Origin: Glycine soja
Lineage: Eukaryota > Streptophyta > Magnoliopsida > Fabales > Fabaceae
Direction of reading: 5' to 3'
Length of the DNA: 64,000 bases
Assembly (NCBI RefSeq): GCF_004193775.1
Contig: NC_041003.1
Span: 23,366,685-23,430,684, forward strand
Shown here: in pieces, positions 54,702 to 64,000 of the stretch
Layout: each line of letters begins with the position of its first letter
How positions within the stretch are numbered: the stretch's first letter is position 1
Translations under genes and position numbers: made by a program
Notes under the pieces: generated by a model
Told to the model about the DNA's origin: nothing
What the model saw: the letters and a program-made list of their open reading frames with translations, nothing else
The model's database searches: none

Positions 54702-56989
54702 TGTAACACCCTAAAATATTACTAATTATAAATCGATGTTTAATTGTATTTATCGTGTTATTTGACTGTATGGTTGACTTGAATGAGTTGGGTATGACTT
54801 GAATTAGTCATGTGTGAATTTCTTGATGTGGATGTTGAGTTATGTGGATTTTTGTTGAGCTAAATTGAAATTATGGGATTTCAAATTTTACCTAAACCTA
54901 TTTCAATAAAATCGTGATCTCGGATTCATTAACTGTTAGATTGTCTTCAAATTTTGTCTGCATGTTCCTAAGACAAATCTCAACAGTCTGACCGTTGGGA
55001 TTTTGAACATAACAACTTTTTATATCTCGTTAAGCACAAGGAGCGCGCTAAGTGCTATTCCAATTTGAGAGGGAATTGCACTGAGCGAGACTTAGCGCCC
55101 TAAGCACAATTCCAACCCGAGAGGGAATTGCACTGAGCAAGAATTAGCACGCTAAGCGAGAATTAGTGCAGAGGGAGTTGCGCTCAGCATGAATTGTCGC
55201 ACTAAGCGCGAAAAGTGGACTCTCGCTTAGCAAGACGAGCTCGCTAAGCAAGATTTGTAGATTATAAATACGTTCTTCATCGTGAAAAACACGATTTTTC
55301 CCCCTCTCCTCCTCTCCAAATGCCCACCCAAATCCTAACATCTTCTTCTCCACCACCCACGACCACTGGTGGCCACCACGAGTCGTCGTTGCTTGCCGCC
55401 GAACCTCCACACCATGAAGAACGTTGTAATCGGAGCGGAATCCTCAGAATCCTCCTCAAGGATTCGGTGGAGAAAATTCCCCTAATCCTTCATTTCACAG
55501 CTTCTCTGAGGTAATCTTGACTTCTAAGCCTTTCTCCTAGATTGTTTGAGTTTCTCTTAGTGTCTCTTGTATTTTGGATACTGTAATATGGTGTTTTTAC
55601 ACTTCCTCTGAAAAATCCTTGAGAATGAGACATTGTAAAAGTTATATTTTTATAACATTGATGTTATTTTTGTGACCTTCACTGAACCCTGACCACATTG
55701 GCATGAGCGGAATTTTAAAATGACGTCTCCTTTTAGTAGAATCTGAAACACCCCTTAGCCCTTTATGTTTTGACAGGGATATTTGACTCTGAATGTTGTC
55801 ATTAACCTTGTTTCTGAAATCTATTCTAAATTTCCTTCAATTTGGTATATAGAACCTTGCATTTGGACTGACGAACGTGAATGAGAGAGGTCTCTAAGCG
55901 ACACAAAAAGGAACTAACATAGAGCTCACGATAGGTGAGGGGAGTTTATTATCATTTACAATTTTTAATACCATAGTTGGGATTCGGGAACCTAACTATG
56001 GGGACATATGTTTGTCCCTATTGCATGTTGGTTTTCAAGAAAACAATGTTTTTGACTAATGGGATGCGATATATCTATTATTGATGAATAACATTATTGT
56101 TTCTATTAGACTTGTATGGTCTGAAGACGTGGGGAGTGTGAACCTCAGGCATGAACTATACATGTATGTATATGCGGAATGCGACTTACTAATGATACTA
56201 TTATTGAGGATATTAATTGATGTGAGATGATGTCATTGATGATTATATTGATATGAGTTGGTGTTGTTATTGATGATTATGTTAATATGATATGATGTTG
56301 TTGTTGTTGATAATGTCATTGAAATAAGATGAGGCAATGTTGATGTAGATAATGATATTGAGGTGAGATGTTGATGATGTTGAAAATGTCATTGTGATGA
56401 TGTATGTTGTGTATGTACATGGGGGGTGCAGTGACCTTGTTGGATATCCCTGGTGGGGGAAACAAAGTGGTTAAAGAGTTTTAAGCACCTCTGGAAGGGG
56501 ATGGCTTATAATCTTTAATTATCCATAATCAATGCATTGATGGTGCCAATGTTTCATACTTCATATGACATGGAAATAGTATAAACTTTGTCAGTAAGTA
56601 CTTGTAGTTTCTAATGAGGAGAAATACTTGTATTTGGGGGCATGTCACTTGGTTTGCAACTCCCTTGAGACTCAAGCTGATCACCATGGGGGGAGTTGCT
56701 TGTGCACGACAGGGTGACCTCAACACTTACTGCCTAGTTTTCCTAAGTGAGAGTGTCGTGTGGACACACTTGAGCTATTTCCTTGGGGATGGTACCACAT
56801 TGCATTTGAGAGTTGAGGTTAGGTGCATGCATCATACTGAGCTTGATTGATTGGAACTACGGACGGATGAAGATTACTTGTTGAGTGTATGTTGGACTAA
56901 TGGATGTTTATATACGTTTATGGTATTTGATAATGTTTTCTTCATAATTATGACTATTTGATTTTTGTATTAACTTCTTTTATAATAAA

Positions 56990-58580
56990 TGTGGAAGCAA
57001 AGCTTTCCAAGTTAATTTTGATGATGCCAAAGACTCAAGTCAAGAATCAAGAGTCAAGCAAGTTTCAAGAATCAAAGAGTCATTCAATCAAGAATCAAGA
57101 TTAAAGTGAAGATTCAAGAGAAGACTCAACATGTACAAGAACTTCAAGAAAAGCATCAAGATAAGTATAAAAAAGATTTTTTTCAAAAGAAAAGATTGAA
57201 TAGCACAATTTTGTTCAAGAGAATTTTTCAAAGAAAAATCTTTTACCAAGAGTTTTACTCTCTGGTAATCGATTGTCAGAAGGCAGTAATCGATTACCAG
57301 TAGCCAACATTCTTTTCAAATTGATTTACAAAGCAGTAATCGATTACCATGAGCATATAATCGATTACCAATGTTTTAAAATGTTAGATTTCAAATTTCA
57401 AGAGTCACAACTTGTGATAAAACAGTTTCAAACTTGTGTAATCGATTACACAATATATGTAATCGATTACCAGTATTTCTAAACGTTGGTTTTCAAATTT
57501 AAACATGAAGAGTCACATCTATTGATGTGCAATTGATTACACTACAATGGTAATCGATTACCAGTGACTTATTTTTAAAATTAAATTACCAAATGTCAAA
57601 ATTCTTAAAGTGACTAGTTTCTGATGATTATCAAAAGTCACAACCTTTAAAGTGACTAGTTTACAAAAGAGTCACAACTTTTAAAAGTGACTAGTTTTGA
57701 AGAAATTTCCAAAAGTCATAAACTATTAACTTGAGTCATCAAATGACTATGAATATGTGACCATGGCACGAATTGTAAAAAGATTGATTCCTTTCATTCA
57801 AACTCAGATTTTCTGATTCATTTCTCATAATCTTTCTACGATTTTTTGTTCAATACTTTTTTTATTCAAGAAAAGTTCATTGACAAAAAACTTGTGATAT
57901 TCTTCTTCTTCATTCCTTCTCCCTCTTGCCAGAAGAATTCAAAGGACTAACCGCCTGAGAATTATTTTGATTCTTCCTTCTCCCTCTTGCCAGAAGATAT
58001 CAAAGGACTAACCGCCTGAGATATCTTTTGTTTCCCCTTACAAAGATTTAAGGGACTAACCGCCTAAAAATTCTTTGTCTTAACACATTGGAGCGTACAT
58101 CCTTTGTGGTACAAGTAGAGCGTACATCTACTTGGGTTGTAATACTGAGAACAAGAGAGGGTACATCTCTTGTGGATCAGTTCAAGTGGAGCGTACATCC
58201 ACTTGGTTGTTCAAAGAGAACAAGGGAGGGTACATCCCTTGTGGATCTTTGCTTGTAAAGGATTTTAAAGGTTATTGGAAATCTCAAGAACCGGTGGTTG
58301 CCTGGGGACTGGATGTAGGCACGGGTTGTTGCTGAACCAATATAAAAACTTGTGTTTGTTTCCTTCTTCCCTACACTCTTTAATTTCCGTTGTGCACTTT
58401 TTATTTTCGCTTTACTTTTGTCTAAGTTATTTGGTTTTGTTCTTTACTTTCTCATAATTTAGTAGTAAAGCCTAATTGAATCTAGTAATTAAGAAGGAAA
58501 AATTTTAATTAGTCAAGACACATTAATAATTAATTCAACCCCACCCCTTCTTAATTATTCTGAGGCCACTTGATCCAACA
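56990..58580 (+). repeat. Solo Sirevirus-like LTR, nested
   Basis: Runs TGTGGAAGCAAAGC ... CTTGATCCAACA, 1591 bp, with a perfect five-base duplication ATAAA (56985-56989 and 58581-58585). Same family as 27726-29170. It holds six exact TAATCGATTA palindromes (57287-57555), a TATGAATA box near 57750, and repeats of GGGTACATC and GGACTAACCGCCTGA. Confidence 0.9.
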
Positions 58581-58883
58581 ATAAACTCACCCCTTGCAAT
58601 TTTTGTACCATGTGGTTGGTACCTGTGATGATCACGAACCTTTGTTCGTGGGAGTAGAATGACAGCAGTAGAGTACGATAATTGAGATTCTTTTGTGGAG
58701 CTGCTGAACCAATGTGATGACGTTGGGATTATTTTGGGAGAGAGTTATGTTTTGTTAATCAACTCCTCTATAGCTGGTTACATAATTCTTTTTTTTTAAT
58801 TGAGGATGTAAATCACAGATTTAGGTATATGTATGAAAAAAATTACTTTCCATTATGTGAATGATGTGTACTGAGTTACTATG

Positions 58884-58984
<101 letters not shown>

Positions 58985-59163
58985 GTATGTATGTATGTAT
59001 GTATATGTATTCATTTAAGTAATGGTGTGTTGTTTGGGAATGTATATCGTAAAAAAAAAATTACTTTCATTTTTCATAAGCAAATTAACGGAGTTTTCAT
59101 TTAAAAATTGAAATTCTCGCAGTTTAGAGTGGTGATATCGTAGCAACGAGGTGGGTCGTTACA

Positions 59164-60054
59164 TCTTGCATCGCTTTCACCTAGTTATCATCTTGCATGG
59201 CCTCGTTAATGTGTTTGGGCTCCATCTCGAAGATCAGTGCAGTGTGTCCTTGTGTTTTCAAGGACAATCTAGTTTGAACATGATCTATTGGATCACCTAT
59301 GATTTGACTTTCTAGATGGTTCCTTCTCATAATGTGCCCAATGGGTTCTCTAACCTAAGCTTGGGCTTCTTGTTGTGTGGATGCTATTATCTCAAGTTCC
59401 TATATGGATGAGCCAATGACTATGGAGCTATCATCCAGTCGTAAATCTGCAAAAGGCTCTTCTAGCTCTAATAATTCTTTATCGGGCTTATTTTCGTCAG
59501 ATATAATATGGATAGCTTTTTCAACAACTAAGGTTCTTGAGTTGTACACTTTGAATGCCTTTGAAGTTTCAGAGTATCCAAGAAATATTCCACAATCACA
59601 CTTCGAGTCAAATTTTCCCAAATTATCCGTTGTGTTGAGAATGAAACACTTGCACCCAAATGGATGAAAGTATGATATGTTGGGTTTTGGTCCCTTCCAC
59701 AATTCATAAGGAGTCTTTTTCAAGATGGGTCTTATATAAATTCTACTCTAAGGATAACTGCTTCAGCCCAAAAGTGCTTAGGGGTTGAGTCATCATGTAG
59801 CATGGTTCTAGTCATCTCTTGGAGACATATGTTCTTCCTTTCAACTACTCCATTTTGTTGAGGAGTTCTTGGTGAAGATAAATTATGAAGAATTCCATTT
59901 TCTTCATGGAATAGTTGTAACCTTTCATCTTCAAACTCACCCCTATGATCACTTCTAGTTGAAATAATGCATACTCCTTTTTCATTTTGAACACATTTAT
60001 AGAATTTAAAGAGACATCAAAAGACTCATACTTGTGGTTTAGGAACATAAATGT
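59164..60054 (-). pseudogene. Copia-B integrase C-terminal half to RT linker
   Basis: Upstream continuation of 54203-54701. 59723-59400 reads MKKTPYELWKGPKPNISYFH and FGCKCFILNTTDNLGKFDSK, the conserved integrase tail of copia elements, then an acidic linker. 60048-59800 is the integrase core in broken frames (EENGILHNL-like, then PQQNG-like residues). The left end near 59170-59210 gives NEAMQDDN then VKAMQ just before RT. Confidence 0.8.
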
Positions 60055-60062
60055 TAACTCAT

Positions 60063-61249
60063 TGGCAAGTGTACCAATTTGTCACAAGTAGTAAAGTTTA
60101 AAATGCAAGTCCAAGTGTCGAGTCCACAGGGACTTTGTTTGTACTTGAATTGATTTATACCCAATTTGCAAGCAAGCGATAAAGAATTGTAACAGAGATA
60201 AGAAGAAAGAAAGACTTTGAATTTAAATAGACAAGAGTAAAATAAACAAGATTAATGCAAAAGATAACTTCAAAATTTAAATATGTTGGGGCCTAGCATG
60301 CCTTACTACCCTTGATGCAATATTAATGTTTTTCTCTATTAAATGCTTTCCTAATTTCCACCCACATCTACTAAGACACTCAACCCTGACCCTCATGATG
60401 AAGAGCCTAATTTATCTATTCTCTCTCCCAAATCCCTTTGCAAAGATTAAATAGTAAATCGCATTGAGCATAGAGATGTATGCAGAGGCAAAACAAAGTC
60501 ACTCTATCCCTAGCAATGAATTGTTTAGATTCCTTTTCCTAGTTCTTTAGAAATTACTATTTACCAATGTATAATCCTTAAAACTAATGTATGGATGATC
60601 AGACCATACAATAATGATGAAGAGCAGAAAAGAAGTAATAGAAATAAAAATTGCATTTAATGGATAATAAGAACAGTTACATTACAAGGGTGTTGGCCTG
60701 CCAGGCTCCCAACAATGGTGGTTTTACCTCTCATAGCCATGAGAGACTTTACACTTCAAGGGCTAATGTGGATGGAAGAAGGGGTTGGATGACTAATAGA
60801 AAGAGAGGGAGGAATGGCTAAAGAAGGAGGGTTTCCCCTACAAGCCTTGGATAGCTCTAAGACTCGATGTGTCTTACCCTTCTGCTTCCTCCTTCTTATA
60901 AAGGCTCTAGGTAGCTTACTTTTCATGCTGACTTCGCGCTTAGTGTGGACTTTCATGCTAAGCATGCCTTTGGGCTTCGCTATGGGCTTTCTTCGCACTA
61001 AGCCTGGAGTGTGCACTAAGCGAGCTGTCCACTTCTTCCAACTTTTCTTCAAGGCCTTTTTCTTCCAGTTTTTGCATCAATATCCCTTTAAAGCACTTGA
61101 AATCTTCTTCTTTTGAATTCTGCCAATCAAAAACTGCGAAGATGTTAATTTCTTAATTATTTCATTGAAAACAATAGTGAAGTGAAGAAATTTCAATCAT
61201 TCATGACCAAAATTGATTATCAAATTAACTCAAATTTCGCAGTTATCAA
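60063..61249. repeat. 1.2 kb repeat inserted in Copia-B integrase
   Basis: Bounded by the direct repeat TAACTCAT (60055-60062 and 61250-61257). Ends are TGGCAAGTGTACC and GCAGTTATCAA. No transposase or pol. It contains CGCGCTTAGTG and CACTAAGCGAGC motifs near 60936-61025. An eight-base duplication would suggest a hAT-like insertion, but the termini also look LTR-like in the minus orientation, so I leave it unclassified. Confidence 0.6.
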
Positions 61250-61520
61250 TAACTCATGTCCATCTAGAGTAGTCATCCACTATGACAAGTCCATACCTCT
61301 TACCATCAGCGGACACAGTCCTAGTTGGACCAAACAAATCAAGATGTAATAGTTGGAGAGGTCTAGAGGTGGATACGTTTTTATTGGTAAAGGAATTTTT
61401 AATCTGTTTCCCCTTTTGACATGCCTCACAAAGTAAATCATTTTTATATGACATACTTGGTAAACCTCTTATGAGGTTGTTTTTTTTTCAATTTGGAGAT
61501 TAACCTCGAACTTGCATGGC
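61250..61520 (-). pseudogene. Copia-B integrase N-terminal part
   Basis: Reads LCEACQKGKQIKNSF (zinc-binding CxxC half), LLHLDLFGPTRTVSADGKRY (first catalytic D) and VIVDDYSRWT. Continues beyond the 60063-61249 insertion. Confidence 0.85.
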
Positions 61521-61539
61521 CAAGTTTTCTATGCCATAA

Positions 61540-62161
61540 CTAGTGATTTTCTTTGATAGACAATAAGCATGACACCTTTTGATTTGAGAGTTCCCCTAGT
61601 CTAATCTTGTAGAGGTTGCATTTGCTCTTTGCAAAGAATAAGGGAGATCCATCCTCACACAGGACAACACACTCATCCTTGTTGAAGGATACACCATATC
61701 CACTATCACATAATTGACTTATGCTCAGTCGATTGTGTTTAAGACCTTCAACAAATAAAATGTTATCAACATAGGGATATGGGTGAATACCTATCTTACC
61801 CATACTGGTTATTCTGCCTTTTTTATTCCCTCTGAAAGTGACTACTCTACCACGATAGGGAGTCAGGCATTGGAAGATATACTTTTGTTCCTTCATGTGT
61901 CGCGAGCAGCCATATCCACTATCACATAATTGAATTACGCTCAGTCGATTGTGTTTAAGACCTTCAACAAAGTCGATTGTGTTTAAGACCTTCAACAAAT
62001 AAAATGTTATCAATATAGGGATATGGATGAATACTTATCTTACCCACACTGGTTATTCTACCTTTTTTATTCCCTTCGAAAATGATTGTACCACCACGAC
62101 AGGGACTCAGGCATTGGAACATATACTTTTGTCCCTTCATGTGTCACGAGCAGCCACTGTC
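61540..62161 (-). pseudogene. Copia-B protease and pre-integrase region with tandem duplication
   Basis: The protease active site DSGCSRHM is encoded near 62140-62160. The frame then gives FVEGLKHNRLSISQLCDSGY and the gag-pre-integrase part CEDGSPLFFAKSKCNLYKI. A block of about 215 bp is tandemly duplicated (61700-61915 and 61916-62161), so the protease start and VEGLKHNRLS occur twice. A further ~29-bp repeat of GTCGATTGTGTTTAAGACC lies at 61936-61999. Confidence 0.8.
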
Positions 62162-64000
62162 AAAGTACCATGACAAGTGTTTGTTTCTTGCTATCAAGGA
62201 TATTTGTAACAAGAAAAATTCTTTTATTAGGTACCCAAATCTTTTTGGGTCCTTTTGTGTTAGTCATCAAGGGATTGGGTGAACCATTTGTAGGACAATC
62301 CCTACATTTGGACGTCATGTGTTCAGTTTTTCCATAGAAATAACATACAATTGTATTTTCATCATGAACATATACCTTTCTCTCATATCCATTTCCAAAT
62401 TTGTGAGTAGAACTTCTACAATATCCTAACAACTTGTTAAGATTGTTTGTTCCATTGACAAACTTGGATAATGTAGTCTTTTAGGTTTTTATTTCTTCAT
62501 GGAGTTTTACAACATCTTGAGCTTAACCTTTTTAAGTTTTTTATACTTCAAAAGCTCATTGTTAAGAAAACTCATAGATTTCTTGTGTTCTTTACACTCC
62601 ACCCAAAGATTATGTTTACTCATTTTGAGTTCATCATAATCTTTGTTTGCTTGTGCACACTTTTTCCAAAGATCATATCTTTCTTCCTTTTGATGATTGT
62701 GAAGTTCATTAAGCTCCTTCAGATCCTTTTAAAGATATTTCAGTTTGTTTTCTAACTCCTGAAAGTTCTTAAGAAGGGTAGCTTTTTCATTGGCATTTGT
62801 CTCAATCTCAATGCATAACTTGGAATCTTTTTCTTTAAGAGTTATGCAAGCGTTACATGCTTGAGTGGACTTGTCCAATGAACCATCTAGTTAATCCTGA
62901 AGGGTTTTCTCAAGTTTTAAATGATCTTTGGATAGATTTATGAAATCTCTTCATAGGTTTTTCTAAGCTTTTGAGAGAATCGAAGAGTTAGATAAAAGTT
63001 TATGATAAGCATTTCTAAGAGACTTAGGGTCATCGAAATTTACCTCATCATCCTAGTTTGGATCCTTTAGAAGTTTTGTCTGCCATCAGACATATGTTTG
63101 CTTCTTAATCATCTTCATTAGACAAGGTGTCGTCTACGTGTTCTCCCGTGCTCATAAACCCTTTCTTTTCTTTAGTCTTAAAAAATTACTTCTTATCTTG
63201 ACTTTTCTCTAGATCTAAACATTCTAACTTGTAGTGTCCAGGCTTTTTGCACTTATAGCAAACTATGGAGCTTTTGTCTTTGTCCTTCTTGTCCTGGGAC
63301 ATTCTTCATAAAGAGCCTCTCCACTTGGACCCACTTTTGTTTCTCCACATCTTGTGGATTTTATGAGAGATGAAGGCTAGCTCATCTTCTTCTAAGTTCT
63401 CTTGTGATTCATCATCAGATGAATCATTGACTTTAAGCAATTTGGAGGAGCTTCTTTGGACTTATTCTCTAGACGATTATTCTTACTTATTTTTCTTACT
63501 ACTGAGAGGCAGAGACTTCCCTCTTCTAATACCTTCATCTTGCTAGAGCTCTTGTTCGTGAACCTTGAGGGTACCAACAAGTTCCTCAAGAGACATAGAC
63601 TCTAGATTCTTTAACGCTCTCAACGTTGTTACCTGTGGTCCCCACTTCCTAGATAGACTTCTCAAAATTTTGTCAATGTGGTCATAATTATCATAAGTTC
63701 TACCTAAGGATCTTAGTTCGTTAAGAATGGTTTGAAAATGTTAGAACATACATTGTATGTCTTCGTTTTCTTCCATGGAGAAGAGTTCATACTTATAGGT
63801 GAGGAGATTAACTTTGTTCCTCTTTACCTAGGAGGTGCCCTCGTATGTTACAGCCAGAATGTCCCACATTTATTTGTCACTCCTAAAGCTATGTACTTTG
63901 GTGTACTTCTCTTCTGAAAGAGAGCAAAGCATCATGTTCCTAGCCTTTGAGTTTAGAAAAAAATTGAGCTTTTGTTGCTCCGTCCACTGGCTTTTGGGGA
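62162..64000 (-). pseudogene. Copia-B gag (Sirevirus type, window edge)
   Basis: Two zinc-finger sites. The distal one, 62300-62350, reads CYFYGKTEHMTSKC, with one Cys changed to Tyr. The proximal one, about 63226-63267, is intact: CYKCKKPGHYKLEC. Between them is a long Lys/Leu/Glu-rich region with heptad-like spacing, consistent with the coiled coil known in Sirevirus Gag. The gag core near 63560-63800 reads YDHIDKILRSLSRKW and LESMSLEELVGTL. Many stops and frame changes. The start lies outside the window. Confidence 0.8.

Noticed and set aside
55144..55514. Short frames just downstream of the TATA box at 55263
   Set aside because: Low-complexity His/Ser/Pro sequence with overlapping frames on both strands and no family resemblance; not enough to call a gene.

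Overview
This window looks like a block of plant pericentromeric heterochromatin, most likely from a legume such as soybean (Glycine). I see no host gene, tRNA or rRNA. Nearly all of it is LTR retrotransposon: Tat/Ogre-type gypsy elements, chromoviruses of CRM-like and Tekay/Del-like type, and Sirevirus (SIRE1/Maximus-like) copia elements. The assignment rests on recognisable gag, protease, RT, RNase H and integrase motifs, LTR termini, primer-binding sites, polypurine tracts and target-site duplications (TSDs). The species call is inference from the combination of families. Every coding region I could follow carries stops, frameshifts or deletions, so no intact gene is claimed.

Layout, left. 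Bases 1-7450 hold the 5' half of a minus-strand Ogre element (Ogre-A): protease, gag, the upstream ORF1, leader, PBS and 5' LTR. It is joined head to head at about 7450 to a plus-strand Ogre element (Ogre-B, 7451-24104), which makes a large imperfect palindrome. Ogre-B keeps LTRs, PBS, polypurine tract and decayed ORF1 and gag, but has no visible pol. About 8 kb of tandem repeats, many built of hairpins, sits where pol should be.

Layout, middle. From 24105 to about 52000 there is a deep nest. Copia-A (plus) is split by a solo Ogre LTR (24674-25960) and by CRM-A (26793-51737). CRM-A is split by a solo Sirevirus LTR (27726-29170) and by an unclassified LTR element H (31552-51527). H contains a Tekay-like element (31559-41842) that is fused at a deletion junction to CRM-B (41843-51099, minus). 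CRM-B is itself split by a solo Ogre LTR (43500-45115). Short target-site duplications support most levels.

Layout, right. 52009-54202 holds an unclassified LTR-like stretch and a broken plant-transposon-protein gene. A minus-strand Sirevirus (Copia-B) follows from 54203 to the end. It is cut by a TGTAAC...GTTACA solo LTR (54702-59163, itself holding a Sirevirus solo LTR) and by a 1.2 kb repeat (60063-61249).

The signals I consider most worth following are: two tandem arrays in the Ogre-B 3' region whose units are hairpins with compensatory stem changes (16484-17085 and 20350-21855); a structured leader module placed before ORF1 and repeated before gag; a reiterated 10-bp palindrome, TAATCGATTA, shared by unrelated LTR families and usually sitting upstream of a TATA box; and an acidic ORF carried inside the long Tekay-type LTR.
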